From an uncultured Collinsella sp. (lineage in GTDB: Bacteria > Actinomycetota > Coriobacteriia > Coriobacteriales > Coriobacteriaceae), in the NCBI GenBank assembly GCA_900541795.1, contig UQLC01000004.1:1-64000 (forward strand): a stretch of DNA of 64,000 nucleotides. The letters are read 5' to 3'. Of this stretch, positions 43,852 through 53,283 are shown in pieces. How positions within the stretch are numbered: the stretch's first letter is position 1; every line of letters begins with the position of its first letter. A program made the position numbers and the translations under genes. Under the pieces are notes generated by a model that did not search any database, had not been told where the DNA came from, and saw only the letters and a list, made by a program, of their open reading frames with translations.

Positions 43852-44640
43852 ATGGCCAACATGACGAGCTCGGTTTCGGCATCGCAAGTTGCCGGTGAGT
43901 TGGCGAGCGCTACGTTTGAGGAGATTCCCGCCCTCGTGGAGCATTATCGCGAGGACCCGCGCCAGCAGGTGATCAAGGCTTGCGAACGCGCCCTCAAACG
44001 TCATGCCAAAGAGCTTGCCGAGCGCGAGCGCGTCAATGACATGTACGAGCTTATGCATGAGCTTGGCGGCGATGGGGTGGTCGTTGGTGTCGACGAGGTG
44101 GGTCGCGGATCGGTGGCCGGTCCTTTGACGGTATGCGCCGTCTGTCTTCCTATGGAGCCGCGCGTCTGGGGCATCAACGATTCCAAAAAGCTCACGCCGG
44201 CGCGCCGCGAGCTGCTCTCAGTGAAGATTGCCGAGGTGGCGACGGCGATCGGTTTTTGCCATATCGCGCCGAAGGATATCGACGAGATGGGTATGGCCCG
44301 CGCCATCCGCGCTGCCGTCGCGGGCGCCGTGGCCGATACGGGACTTGAACCCGACTGCGTCCTCATGGATGGTAACCCCTTGGGCGCCGTTCCCAACGAG
44401 CGCGATTTGGTGAAGGGCGATGCCAAGATCGCCTGCATCGCCGCGGCGTCCATCATGGCCAAGGTCACGCGTGACGAGATGATGGTCGAGTACGACGCCG
44501 AGTACCCCGAGTACCACCTGGCCGAGTCGAAGGGCTATGCGAGCCCCGAGCACATCGAGGCCATTCGCAAACATGGACTTTGTCCGCTGCACCGCGTGAG
44601 CTTTTGCGGAAACTTTCTGCAGACTGAGCGCCTTTTCTAG
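43852..44640 (+). CDS. rnhB: Ribonuclease HII
   Basis: Removes RNA from RNA-DNA hybrids and single ribonucleotides from DNA. A 262-residue protein; the RNase H fold starts near residue 75 with VVGVDEVGRGSVAGPL (DEVGRG), then INDSKKLTPARRE, LMDGNPLG and AKVTRDEMM. About 70 extra N-terminal helical residues precede it. ATG 43852 lies behind AAGGAGGG; an ATG 18 bases earlier overlaps the ribosome site and is rejected. Confidence 0.95.
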   Translation: MANMTSSVSASQVAGELASATFEEIPALVEHYREDPRQQVIKACERALKRHAKELAERERVNDMYELMHELGGDGVVVGVDEVGRGSVAGPLTVCAVCLPMEPRVWGINDSKKLTPARRELLSVKIAEVATAIGFCHIAPKDIDEMGMARAIRAAVAGAVADTGLEPDCVLMDGNPLGAVPNERDLVKGDAKIACIAAASIMAKVTRDEMMVEYDAEYPEYHLAESKGYASPEHIEAIRKHGLCPLHRVSFCGNFLQTERLF

Positions 44641-44689
44641 GTCAATTGTGGAGACAGGGACCTCTGGGGTTTTATAAACCTGCTGGTAG

Positions 44690-44731
44690 CGGGCCGTATG
44701 CAACAGCATTGCTGCGTACGGCCCGTTTTTT
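44690..44731 (+). terminator. Terminator of rnhB
   Basis: Stem CGGGCCGTA/TACGGCCCG with inner pairing CAGC/GCTG, followed by TTTTTT. Confidence 0.9.
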
Positions 44732-44829
44732 GACGGCATTTGGTCAGCTTTTGGTTTGCTTCCGGTACTTACCCGCATGAAAGGTGCCCTCATCATCGGG
44801 GCAATGCAGTGTGCGGGAAAGGAGACCCC

Positions 44830-45315
44830 ATGAGTGCCGCAAGCAAAAAGAGCAAGACGCAGCAGCTCAAGGAGCGTTGGGAAAACGGCGAGCTCGACTC
44901 CGGGGCGATGACGCCCGAGTTTATCAAGGGACTCAGTCCCCGCGAGCTAGGCATGCTGGGCGAGCTGATCACCATCGACTACTTTAACGAGCGCGGCTAC
45001 ACCTTGCTGGAGCAGGGCTATCGTTGCACCGAGGGCGAGGCCGATCTGGTGCTGCTCGATGAGCTCGACGATGTCGTGGTGATGGCCGAGGTCAAGACCA
45101 GACGCGTTTCGCTGGATTGCACCACGCGGGTCTTTCCCGAGGAGGCCGTGGACGCCCAAAAGCAACGCCGCTACCGCCGCATCGCAAGTTGCTATCTCAT
45201 GGAGCATTATCCGCTCAAGGCGATTCGCTTCGATGCTGTGGGTGTCACCATCCGCGGCGGGCATATCGCCGAGATCGAGCATCAGTGCAACGCGTTCGAT
45301 TGGCAGGTGTCGTGA
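44830..45315 (+). CDS. yraN: YraN-family nuclease-like protein
   Basis: A 161-residue UPF0102 protein with a restriction-endonuclease-like core: GELITIDYFNERGYTLLEQGYRCTEGEADLVLLDE and VVMAEVKTRR (the E-x-D...ExK pattern), then AVDAQKQRRYRRIASCYL. The first 35 residues are an extra basic helix. ATG 44830 lies behind GGAAAGGAG. Its TGA overlaps the comM ATG. Linked genes suggest a role in DNA processing; direct function is unproven. Confidence 0.9.
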   Translation: MSAASKKSKTQQLKERWENGELDSGAMTPEFIKGLSPRELGMLGELITIDYFNERGYTLLEQGYRCTEGEADLVLLDELDDVVVMAEVKTRRVSLDCTTRVFPEEAVDAQKQRRYRRIASCYLMEHYPLKAIRFDAVGVTIRGGHIAEIEHQCNAFDWQVS

Positions 45316-46838
45316 TGGCGTTCGAGACGTTTGCCGTTCACGCGGCCTGCATCCGCGGCGTCGAGGCGATTCACGTCACGGTCGAGGTCTCGCTTGCCGG
45401 TGGCGTTCCGGGCATCCAGATGCTCGGCATTCCGAGTATGGAGGTGATGGAGTCACGCGGTCGTATTCGCTGCGCGATGCGCTCCGCCGGGTTCGAGATC
45501 CCGCGCTCGGGCATTACCGTTAACCTGGCACCCGGCGATATCCGCAAGACCGGTAGCGGCTTTGACCTGCCCATCGCCATCGCGGTTCTAGCGGCCGATG
45601 AGCAGATTCCCCGTGACAACCTCGATCGCTGCCTTATCGCAGGTGAGCTTGGTCTGGACGGTACGGTGCTTCCCGTCAAGGGCGAGGTGGCGTTTCAGCT
45701 ATTGGCTCGCGACATGGGGCTGTCTTTTATCGCCGGCAGGTCCGACCAGCATGTGCCACTCGCGGGCGTAGATTGCGGCTTTATCGACCATCTGTCTCAG
45801 CTTGCTCACGGCATGGGCGATGCCGCACGGCACTACTTGGATTCCGAGGGTGTCGAGGCGACCTTTGAGCCCGAGCTCGACTATGCAGACGTGCTGGGGC
45901 AGGAAGTCGCTAAACGCGGCATGGCGCTTGCGGCGGCAGGAGAACTCGGCTTGCTCATGATCGGGTCTCCGGGATCGGGCAAGACGATGCTCGCACGCCG
46001 TATGACCGGCATCTTGCCCGAGCTTTCCGTTGAGGATCAGCAGGAGGCACTGTGCATCCATTCGGTTTTGGGTGAGAACATTGATGGCTTGTTGGCGGGG
46101 CACCGCCCCTTCCGCAGTCCCCACCACAGTATTTCGACCGCAGGCCTTATCGGCGGCGGGCGCCCGGTGCACCCGGGTGAGATCAGCCTTGCTCATGGCG
46201 GCGTGCTCTTTTTGGACGAGCTTGCCGAGTTTCCCACTGGCGTGCTGCAGACGCTGCGTCAGCCCATCGAGCGCGGCTACGTGAGGATCGTACGCGTCGA
46301 CGGGGCTTTTACCTTCCCGTCGCGCTTTCAGCTGCTGGCTGCGAGCAATCCCTGCCCCTGCGGCTTTTTGGGCGATCGCGAGGTGCCGTGTCGCTGCTCG
46401 GCGGCGATGGTCGAGCGCTATCGGTCTAAACTGCGCGGTCCTTTGGCCGACCGTATCGACATGATGATCGATGTGACCCGTCCCGACCCTCAAGTGATTA
46501 TCGAGGGTGCGGAGGGCATGTCGTCGGCCGAGTTACGTGACTACGTTGTGCGCGGTCGCGCCTTTCGCGCTTGGCGCGAATCCCGCATGGACGATGCGGA
46601 TGCCGAGGCCGAGGATGACGAGACTCGGTCCATTGACGGCGTCGTTTCGACCTTTGAGCTCGATGATGCGGCGGAGAAGTGTGTGCTCGGCCTGTCGAAG
46701 CGCACGCATCTCACAGGGCGTGGCATCGTGCGCCTTGTTCGCATTGCGCGCACGATCGCAGATGTCGCCGAGAGCGAGCAGGTGACGCAGGACCACGTGC
46801 TCGAGGCGGCGATGTACCAGGGAAGGAGGGACCAATGA
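45315..46838 (+). CDS. comM: Mg-chelatase-like AAA+ ATPase ComM
   Basis: A 507-residue AAA+ protein of the YifB/ComM family, a helicase that promotes branch migration in natural transformation. N-terminal Lon-like domain (EVSLAGGVPGIQMLGIPSMEVMESRGRIRCAM), Walker A GSPGSGKTMLARRM, Walker B LFLDELAEF, FQLLAASNPCPCG with zinc-finger cysteines, and arginine finger region. Start ATG overlaps the yraN stop (TGATG); end overlaps dprA. Cotranscription with dprA supports a DNA-uptake role. Confidence 0.94.
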   Translation: MAFETFAVHAACIRGVEAIHVTVEVSLAGGVPGIQMLGIPSMEVMESRGRIRCAMRSAGFEIPRSGITVNLAPGDIRKTGSGFDLPIAIAVLAADEQIPRDNLDRCLIAGELGLDGTVLPVKGEVAFQLLARDMGLSFIAGRSDQHVPLAGVDCGFIDHLSQLAHGMGDAARHYLDSEGVEATFEPELDYADVLGQEVAKRGMALAAAGELGLLMIGSPGSGKTMLARRMTGILPELSVEDQQEALCIHSVLGENIDGLLAGHRPFRSPHHSISTAGLIGGGRPVHPGEISLAHGGVLFLDELAEFPTGVLQTLRQPIERGYVRIVRVDGAFTFPSRFQLLAASNPCPCGFLGDREVPCRCSAAMVERYRSKLRGPLADRIDMMIDVTRPDPQVIIEGAEGMSSAELRDYVVRGRAFRAWRESRMDDADAEAEDDETRSIDGVVSTFELDDAAEKCVLGLSKRTHLTGRGIVRLVRIARTIADVAESEQVTQDHVLEAAMYQGRRDQ

Positions 46839-47770
46839 TGGCCGAGGGGACCTTTGAGCTGCATCCAGGCGATGCGTTGTATCCCGAGACCGTTTTGGAG
46901 CTTTCTGATGTACCTCAGACGCTCTATGTGCGCGGCAACCCCGAGGCGCTTTCGACGCCCGCGCTCTCCATCATCGGTGCGCGAAAGGCCTCGCCGTATG
47001 GTCTTGCCGTGGCAGAGCTTGCGGCGAAGGTGGCGGTTGAGGCGGGAGTGACGGTAGTTTCGGGCGGTGCGGTCGGTTGTGACCAGGCCTCGGGTTGGGC
47101 TGCGGTCAACGCCGGCGGCAAACACGTCGTGGTGCTGGGGACGGGCGCCGACGTGGTCTACCCGCGTTCGAGCGCGGGGCTTATTACGCGCACGCTCGAT
47201 ACGGGCGGCGCGGTCGTGTCGATCTCTCCGTGGGGCATGGGTCCGCGCAAGTTTGCCTTTCCGCGTCGCAATCGCGTGATCGCGGCCCTGTCGCAAGCCC
47301 TCTTTGTATCCGAGGCGGGTATGCCTTCCGGGACGTTTTCTACAGCCGAGGCTGCTATGGATTTGGGGCGCGAACTTCTTGCCGTGCCGGGGTCGATCCT
47401 ATCGCCCGAGTCGCGTGGCACGAATTATCTCATTGCGAACGGTGCCTGCTGCATTGTCGACGAGGAGTCCATCGAGATGGCTATCTCTCGCATATACGGC
47501 ACCCTGCGCTACTCGCGCCCCGATGCTCCCGGCATTGCCGACCTGGATCCAACACAGCAGACCGTTATGCATGCGCTCATCGCTTCTCCGCTCAAGGTCG
47601 ACGACATCGCGGCACTCGTGTCGCTCGATGCAGTCGGCGTACTCAAACTCTTGGGTTCGCTTGAACTCGAGGGCCTTATCGAGCGCATGATGGATGGAAG
47701 GTATGCGCCCTCCAAGTTTGCCCTTCACGCCCAGACACCCTTCGGTCACAATGGAAAACGTGTCAATTAG
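46835..47770 (+). CDS. dprA: DNA-processing protein DprA
   Basis: Loads RecA on incoming single-stranded DNA in transformation. The Rossmann-like core is complete: LYVRGNPEAL, IIGARKASPYG, SGGAVGCDQASGWAAVNAGGKHVVVLGTG, VYPRSSAGL, FAFPRRNRVIAALSQALFVSEA, and a C-terminal winged helix (HALIASPLKVDDIAALVSL). At 311 residues it lacks the N-terminal helix-hairpin/SAM region many homologues have. The start at the double ATG (46835) has GGAAGGAGGG upstream and overlaps comM by four bases. Confidence 0.94.
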   Translation: MMAEGTFELHPGDALYPETVLELSDVPQTLYVRGNPEALSTPALSIIGARKASPYGLAVAELAAKVAVEAGVTVVSGGAVGCDQASGWAAVNAGGKHVVVLGTGADVVYPRSSAGLITRTLDTGGAVVSISPWGMGPRKFAFPRRNRVIAALSQALFVSEAGMPSGTFSTAEAAMDLGRELLAVPGSILSPESRGTNYLIANGACCIVDEESIEMAISRIYGTLRYSRPDAPGIADLDPTQQTVMHALIASPLKVDDIAALVSLDAVGVLKLLGSLELEGLIERMMDGRYAPSKFALHAQTPFGHNGKRVN

Positions 47771-47784
47771 AAAGGTGTTTGCAG

Positions 47785-49122
47785 ATGCAGTTCGATCAGG
47801 TGACAGTTATCGGTGGCGGTCTGGCGGGTTCGGAGTGCGCGATCCAGCTGGCAGATCGCGGGTTTGCCGTAAAGCTGTGCGAGATGCGCCCCCAGGTGAG
47901 CTCCCCGGCCCACCATACCGATCACCTGGCAGAGCTCGTCTGCTCCAATTCGTTTAAGTCGACCCGTCCGGATTCCGCGGCTGGTTTGCTGAAGGCCGAG
48001 CTTGAGCGCATGGGTTCAGTCCTGCTCGATTGCGCCCATCGCGCGGCTGTTCCCGCCGGTGGCGCCTTGGCGGTCGACCGCGTCAAGTTTTCCGAGCTTG
48101 TCGAGGCCGAGGTTGCTGCCCGTCCCAATATCGAGGTCGTGCACGGCGAGGTCACGCAGATTCCCGAGGGTCACGTGGTCATTGCCGCGGGCCCGCTGTG
48201 TTCACCGGCGCTGAGTGAAGAGGTTATGAAGCTCGTCGGTGGCGATGCCCTGGCATTCTTTGATGCGGCGGCGCCGATCGTCGATGCCTCCACGCTCGAT
48301 ATGGACGTGCTGTTCTCGCAGTCGCGCTACGAGGAGCAGGGGAGTGGCGACTATCTCAACGCTCCGCTCAATAAGGAGGAGTACGAGGCCTTTATCGAGG
48401 CGCTTACCACGGCAGACCGCGTGGTGCTCAAGGATTTTGAGGGCGGCGATCTGTTCCAGGCCTGCCAGCCTGCCGAGGAGGTTGCACGCACCGGCAAGGA
48501 TGCTATTCGCTTTGGCGCCATGAAGCCCGTCGGCCTCACCGACCCGCGTACCGGACGTCGCCCCTGGGCGGCGATTCAGCTGCGTGCCGAGAACAAGGAG
48601 AAGACCGCCTATAATCTGGTGGGCTTCCAGACCAACCTGACCTTTGGCGAGCAGAAGCGCGTCTTCCATATGGTGCCGGGCCTGGAGAACGCTGAGTTCT
48701 TCCGCTACGGTGTCATGCACCGCAATACCTTTATCGACGCCCCGCACGTGCTCGATGGCACCTTTGCCGTGCCCGGTACCGGCGTGCGCCTGGCCGGTCA
48801 GATCACCGGCACCGAGGGGTACATGGAAGCCGTGGCGACAGGTCTGCTCGCGGCGCTCAACACCTATGCCGAGGCTATCGGTGCCGCGGGCGTCGAGTTG
48901 CCGCGTGTGGGCGCCCTGGGTGCGCTCGTGGGCTATGCGACCGATCCTGCCACCGTGGGCTATCAGCCCATGCATGTCAACTTTGGACTGGTGCCGCCAC
49001 TCGAGGACGGTAAGCGCCGCAGCAAGCGCGACCGCTACCAGGCCTATGCGGACCGTGCGCTCGAGGCCCTTGATGCCTATCTGGCCACTCGCCCCGATCT
49101 GTTTGGAGGCGACCGGTCATAG
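47785..49122 (+). CDS. trmFO: Methylenetetrahydrofolate-tRNA uridine-54 methyltransferase TrmFO
   Basis: Makes ribothymidine 54 in the T loop using folate and FAD. A 445-residue flavoprotein with FAD loop VIGGGLAGSECAIQLADRG, CEMRP, ELVCSNSFKS, APIVDASTLDMDVLFSQSRY, VGFQTNLTFGEQKRVF and GTEGYMEAVATGLLA. ATG 47785 follows AAAGGTG. The 3' end carries GGAGG, the ribosome site for xerC. Confidence 0.95.
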   Translation: MQFDQVTVIGGGLAGSECAIQLADRGFAVKLCEMRPQVSSPAHHTDHLAELVCSNSFKSTRPDSAAGLLKAELERMGSVLLDCAHRAAVPAGGALAVDRVKFSELVEAEVAARPNIEVVHGEVTQIPEGHVVIAAGPLCSPALSEEVMKLVGGDALAFFDAAAPIVDASTLDMDVLFSQSRYEEQGSGDYLNAPLNKEEYEAFIEALTTADRVVLKDFEGGDLFQACQPAEEVARTGKDAIRFGAMKPVGLTDPRTGRRPWAAIQLRAENKEKTAYNLVGFQTNLTFGEQKRVFHMVPGLENAEFFRYGVMHRNTFIDAPHVLDGTFAVPGTGVRLAGQITGTEGYMEAVATGLLAALNTYAEAIGAAGVELPRVGALGALVGYATDPATVGYQPMHVNFGLVPPLEDGKRRSKRDRYQAYADRALEALDAYLATRPDLFGGDRS

Positions 49123-50039
49123 CCTTTGACCTGTACGACACCGTCGACTCGTTTATCGCCTATATCGCACGTGTCGAGGGACTTTCTCCCAACACGGTGA
49201 CGGCCTATGGCTCGAGACTGGAGCGCTTTGCTGCCTGGTGCGAGCGCGAGGACGTCGACGCTCGCGCCGCCGACGTGCGGACCGTTCGCTCCTATTTGGC
49301 CGAGTTGTCGCGTGACCAGGTGTCGGCTCGGACCCTCGCGGCGCATCTGTCTGCCATTCGCTCGCTCTATCGCTGGATGGCTGCCGAGGGGATTGTCGAG
49401 GGCGATGCGGTCTCGGCGATCGCATCGCCCAAGCTGCCGCGTGACCTGCCGGGCGTCCTTACGACCAAGCAGGTCGAGGCGCTGCTCAAGACGCCTGATA
49501 CCTCGACGCCCGCGGGACTGCGCGATGCGGCGATGCTCGAGCTGCTCTATGCCTCGGGTGCTCGTATCTCTGAGCTCGCAGCACTCAATGTGGAGTCCAT
49601 CGCTTGGTCCGAACGCACGTTGCGCCTGTGGGGCAAGGGGAGCAAAGAACGTATCGTCCCTCTGTATCGTCGTGCGCTCGAGGCGACGCGTCTCTATATT
49701 GAGGAGGGGAGGCCGGAGTTGCTCGCTCAGACAAAGCGCCGTGACCTCGCTACCGGGCCGCATCCGCTGCTTATATCGGCGCGCGGCAATCGCATGAGTG
49801 CCGCCATGCTCAGGCGGCGGTTCCATACGCTGGCGACGCTCGCCGGCATTCCGGCCGACATCGCCCCGCATGCGATGCGCCATACCTTTGCGACCGACTT
49901 GCTCGAGGGCGGTGCGGACCTGCGCTCGGTTCAAGAGCTGCTGGGTCATGCGAGCCTGTCCACGACGCAAATCTACACGCACCTCACGCCCGATCGGCTC
50001 AAACGTGCCGTGGCTCAAGCCCATCCCCGCGGCGAATAG
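49119..50039 (+). CDS. xerC: Tyrosine recombinase XerC/XerD, probable AUA start
   Basis: Chromosome-dimer resolvase family. Catalytic residues: Arg in SGARISEL, Lys in WGKGSKER, HAMRHTFATDLLEGGADLRS (HxxR), LGHAS and the tyrosine in IYTHL. The N-terminal core-binding domain FIAYIARVEGLSPNTVTAYGSRLE is in frame from 49140 on, yet no ATG/GTG/TTG precedes it. GGAGG at 49105-49109 stands nine bases before an ATA codon (49119), giving 306 residues, the family norm. The first ordinary start, GTG 49197, would give 280 residues and delete the first helix. XerC rather than XerD is from context only. Confidence 0.85.
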   Translation: MAFDLYDTVDSFIAYIARVEGLSPNTVTAYGSRLERFAAWCEREDVDARAADVRTVRSYLAELSRDQVSARTLAAHLSAIRSLYRWMAAEGIVEGDAVSAIASPKLPRDLPGVLTTKQVEALLKTPDTSTPAGLRDAAMLELLYASGARISELAALNVESIAWSERTLRLWGKGSKERIVPLYRRALEATRLYIEEGRPELLAQTKRRDLATGPHPLLISARGNRMSAAMLRRRFHTLATLAGIPADIAPHAMRHTFATDLLEGGADLRSVQELLGHASLSTTQIYTHLTPDRLKRAVAQAHPRGE

Positions 50040-50088
50040 TGGCTGGGACGTCCCGCGCCGCACTCAGGTGTGTGGTTTTGATTGCGGG

Positions 50089-50117
50089 TTGGCAGGAAGA
50101 TGCATTCCTGCTATCAT
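50089..50117 (+). promoter_or_regulatory. Promoter of rpsB-tsf
   Basis: TTGGCA (50089-50094), 17-base spacer, TATCAT (50112-50117). It leaves a leader of about 135 bases before rpsB, long enough for S2 autoregulation, though I cannot identify a known fold. Confidence 0.65.
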
Positions 50118-50258
50118 TCATCGGGTTGCTTCACGGCAACATGTTTTTATCACGCACGCGCGGCTACTTCATACCGTGGTGCCCGGGCTTTGGTAGCACA
50201 TGTCCGGGTTGGTTTTGGAGGATGACCCCGCGCGGAGGCAAACCACAGGAGGTTTAAC

Positions 50259-50987
50259 ATGGCTACCAAGATTAATATCCGCACCCTGCTCGAGGCCGGC
50301 TGCCACTTCGGTCACCAGACCCGTCGCTGGAACCCTAAGATGAAGCCGTTCATCTTCGGTGAGCGCAACGGCATCTACATCCTCGACCTCAAGCAGACCA
50401 TCCTCGACGCCGACCAGGCCTACACCTTCGTCAAGAACGTCGCCAAGGGTGGCAACGTGCTGTTCGTCGGCACCAAGAAGCAGGCTCAGGAGGCCGTCAA
50501 GAACGCTGCTGAGCGCGCCAACATGCCCTACATCAACCAGCGTTGGCTCGGCGGTATGCTGACCAACTTCGTCACCATCCGCTCCCGCATCAACCGCATG
50601 GAGGAGCTCGAGGCCATGGTCGAGGACGGCCGCATGGCTGTTCTGCCCAAGAAGGAGCAGGCTGTTCTCGGCAAGGAGCTCACCAAGCTCCAGACCAACC
50701 TCGGTGGCGCTCGCGACATGAAGGGTCTGCCCCAGGCTCTCTTCGTCATCGACACCAAGCGCGAGGAGAACGCCATCAAGGAGGCTCAGCGCCTGAACAT
50801 CCCCGTCGTCGCTCTGATCGACACCAACTCCGATCCCGACGAGGTCGAGTACGGCATCCCCTGCAACGATGACGCTATCTCCGCTGTCACCCTTATGTGC
50901 GAGCTCATGGCTGACGCCTGCCTCGCTGGCTCCGGCAAGGAGCAGGTCTCCGAGGCCGAGATGGCCGCTGAGCCCAAGGCCGAGTAA
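50259..50987 (+). CDS. rpsB: 30S ribosomal protein uS2
   Basis: A 242-residue small-subunit protein. Signatures: [49 protein letters not shown] and [26 protein letters not shown]. Short acidic tail. Strong AGGAGG ribosome site. First gene of the rpsB-tsf unit. Confidence 0.98.
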   Translation: MATKINIRTLLEAGCHFGHQTRRWNPKMKPFIFGERNGIYILDLKQTILDADQAYTFVKNVAKGGNVLFVGTKKQAQEAVKNAAERANMPYINQRWLGGMLTNFVTIRSRINRMEELEAMVEDGRMAVLPKKEQAVLGKELTKLQTNLGGARDMKGLPQALFVIDTKREENAIKEAQRLNIPVVALIDTNSDPDEVEYGIPCNDDAISAVTLMCELMADACLAGSGKEQVSEAEMAAEPKAE

Positions 50988-51032
50988 ATCAGTCTTAGTT
51001 AATTCTTTTTCATCTCTTTGAAAGGAACCACA

Positions 51033-51902
51033 ATGGCCCAGATTACCGCCGCTATGGTCAAGCAGCTCCGCGAGATGACCGACTCCCCGATGATGGAGTG
51101 CAAGAAGGCTCTCGTTGAGGCTGACGGCGACATGGACGCTGCTGTCGACGTTCTGCGCAAAAATGGCCTCGCCAAGGCTGCCAAGAAGGCTGGCCGTGAG
51201 ACCAACGAGGGCGCTGTCGCCGCGTTCGTCTCCGAGGATGGCAAGACCGGCGCTCTGCTCGAGCTCTCCTGCGAGACCGACTTCGTTGGCTCCAACGCCA
51301 AGTTCACCGGCTTTGCTTCCAAGGTCGCTGAGGTTGTCGCTACCACCGAGCCTGCTGACGTCGACGCTCTGCTCGAGAAGCCGATGGGCGAGGAGACTGT
51401 TTCCTCCGAGCTCACCGAGATGATTCACATCATGGGCGAGAACATGAAGATCTCCCGCTTCGCTGCCCGCAAGGCTGAGAACGGCGCGCTTGCTTCTTAC
51501 ATCCACATGGGTGGTAAGATCGGCGTCCTCGTCGAGTTTGCTTTCGAGAAGGCCGAGACCGCTCAGGCTGAGTCCTTCAAGACCTTCGCTCACGACGTTG
51601 CCCTTCAGGTTGCCGCCGTCGCCCCGATCTGCGCTACCCGCGATCAGGTTCCGGCCGAGATCGTCGAGCACGAGAAGCAGATCTACATGGCTCAGGCTGC
51701 CGAGTCCGGCAAGCCCGAGGCCATTCAGGAGAAGATGGCTGTCGGCCGTCTGGAGAAGTTCTACAAGCAGTCCGTGCTCACCGAGCAGGAGTTCATCAAG
51801 GACAGCTCCCTCACTATCAAGAAGTACGCTGAGCAGGTCTCCAAGGAGCTCGGCGACACCATTACCGTCGTTGCCTTTGACCGTCTGGTCCGTGGCGAGT
51901 AA
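51033..51902 (+). CDS. tsf: Elongation factor Ts
   Basis: Nucleotide exchange factor for EF-Tu. A 289-residue protein: N-terminal UBA domain AAMVKQLREMTDSPMMECKKAL, the Tu-contact motif ETDFVGSNAKF (family TDFVA), and core domains with the usual Leu/Ala-rich helices. ATG 51033 behind AAAGGA; an upstream TTG is unlikely. A strong terminator follows. Confidence 0.97.
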   Translation: MAQITAAMVKQLREMTDSPMMECKKALVEADGDMDAAVDVLRKNGLAKAAKKAGRETNEGAVAAFVSEDGKTGALLELSCETDFVGSNAKFTGFASKVAEVVATTEPADVDALLEKPMGEETVSSELTEMIHIMGENMKISRFAARKAENGALASYIHMGGKIGVLVEFAFEKAETAQAESFKTFAHDVALQVAAVAPICATRDQVPAEIVEHEKQIYMAQAAESGKPEAIQEKMAVGRLEKFYKQSVLTEQEFIKDSSLTIKKYAEQVSKELGDTITVVAFDRLVRGE

Positions 51903-51926
51903 ATAAGCTCTTGTAGCTGGTAATGA

Positions 51927-51961
51927 GCAGGCTGTGGGTTTTACTCACAGCCTGCTTTTTC
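51927..51961 (+). terminator. Terminator of rpsB-tsf
   Basis: Perfect 11-bp stem AGCAGGCTGTG/CACAGCCTGCT, loop GGTTTTACT, then TTTTT. A second small hairpin GGCTCT/AGAGCC follows just before pyrH. Confidence 0.93.
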
Positions 51962-52020
51962 ATGGCTCTTCTTAGAGCCTTTGATAGAATGTTGAGAGTT
52001 CAATCTAAAGGAGGATCGCT

Positions 52021-52743
52021 TTGTCCGACATCCGATATAAACGCGTGCTTCTTAAGCTTTCTGGCGAAGCACTGATGGGCGACGGCCAATATGGCATCGA
52101 CCCCAAGGTTACCGACCATCTTGCCAAGCAGGTCAAGGAGCTGCTCGCCGTTGGTCATGAGGTCGGCGTCGTTGTCGGCGGCGGCAATATTTTCCGCGGC
52201 ATGGCCGGCGCTGCCGGTGGCATGGAGCGTGCTCAGGCCGACTACATGGGCATGCTGGCAACCGTTATGAACGCGCTCGCCCTGCAGGATGCCTTCGAGC
52301 ATAATGATGTTCCCTGCCGCGTGATGAGCGCTATCCAGATGAACGAGATCTGCGAGCCCTATATTCGCCGTCGCGCCATCAACCACCTTTCCAAGGGCAA
52401 CGTCGTTATTTTTGCCGCCGGTTCGGGCAATCCGTACTTTACGACCGACACCGCCGCGGCTCTTCGTGCGTGTGAGATCGGCGCCGAGATTCTGATTAAA
52501 GCCACCAAGGTTGACGGCATCTACGATAAGGATCCCGTCAAGTGCGCTGATGCCGTCCGTTTTGACAAGATTACCTATCACGAGGTTCTCGTCCGCGGTC
52601 TGCAGGTTATGGATTCCACGGCTACGGCACTGTGCCAGGACAACCGTATGCCGATTTTGGTCCTCAACATCGATGGCGAGGACACCGTCAAGCGCGCGCT
52701 TTCGGGTGAGCCCGTCGGCACGCTCGTCTATCAGGAGGATTAA
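52021..52743 (+). CDS. pyrH: UMP kinase
   Basis: Phosphorylates UMP to UDP; hexameric amino-acid-kinase fold, 240 residues. Motifs: [61 protein letters not shown] and [16 protein letters not shown] start behind AAAGGAGG. First gene of a tight run through proS. Confidence 0.97.
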   Translation: MSDIRYKRVLLKLSGEALMGDGQYGIDPKVTDHLAKQVKELLAVGHEVGVVVGGGNIFRGMAGAAGGMERAQADYMGMLATVMNALALQDAFEHNDVPCRVMSAIQMNEICEPYIRRRAINHLSKGNVVIFAAGSGNPYFTTDTAAALRACEIGAEILIKATKVDGIYDKDPVKCADAVRFDKITYHEVLVRGLQVMDSTATALCQDNRMPILVLNIDGEDTVKRALSGEPVGTLVYQED

Positions 52744-52745
52744 GC

Positions 52746-53282
52746 ATGGCAGAGAACATCACCGCCCATATGGACAAGTCGCTCGAGTCCCTCAAGCATA
52801 ACTTCTCCAAGGTCCGTACCGGCCGCGCCAATGCCAACATTCTGTCCGACATCACCGTCGATTATTACGGTGTTCCCACGCCGGTCACTCAGGTTGCCGC
52901 CGTCAAGACCCCCGAGGCCCACATGCTGCTCATCGAGCCGTGGGATAAGGCGCTCATCAATGCTATCGTCAAGGCCATCGGCGCTTCCGATCTGGGTATT
53001 ACCCCCAACTCTGATGGCACCGTCGTTCGTCTTCCGTTCCCGGCTCCCACTGAGGAGCGCCGTCGCGAGCTCGTCAAGGAGTGCCGCGAGTACGCCGAGC
53101 AGGCCAAGGTGTCTATCCGTAACATCCGTCGCGACTTCAACAACAAGCTCGAGCGCGATAAGGAGCTCACCGAGGATGATGTCCGTCGCGAGCAGGCCAA
53201 GGTCCAGAAGCACACCGATGAGTATGTCGCCAAGGTCGAGGAGCTTCTGAAGGAAAAAGAAGCCGAGGTCATGGAGATCTAA
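52746..53282 (+). CDS. frr: Ribosome recycling factor
   Basis: With EF-G, splits post-termination ribosomes. A 178-residue, tRNA-shaped protein: MDKSLESLKHNFSKVRTGRANANIL, YYGVPTPVTQVAAV, SDLGITPNSDGTVVRLPFP and EERRRELVK, then the long three-helix bundle. Two bases after pyrH. Confidence 0.97.
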   Translation: MAENITAHMDKSLESLKHNFSKVRTGRANANILSDITVDYYGVPTPVTQVAAVKTPEAHMLLIEPWDKALINAIVKAIGASDLGITPNSDGTVVRLPFPAPTEERRRELVKECREYAEQAKVSIRNIRRDFNNKLERDKELTEDDVRREQAKVQKHTDEYVAKVEELLKEKEAEVMEI

Positions 53283-53283
53283 G

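Noticed and set aside
44647..44663. GTGGAGACAGGGACCTC after rnhB as a full REP element
   Set aside because: No inverted partner nearby; only a half-element resemblance, noted under the 3143-3183 finding.
46835..47770. dprA as a truncated gene
   Set aside because: The core and winged helix are complete, the start overlaps comM in the normal way, and short DprA forms without the N-terminal domain exist.
50045..50054. Perfect palindrome GGGACGTCCC after xerC
   Set aside because: Ten bases are expected by chance in GC-rich DNA, and no matching site was seen elsewhere in the window.
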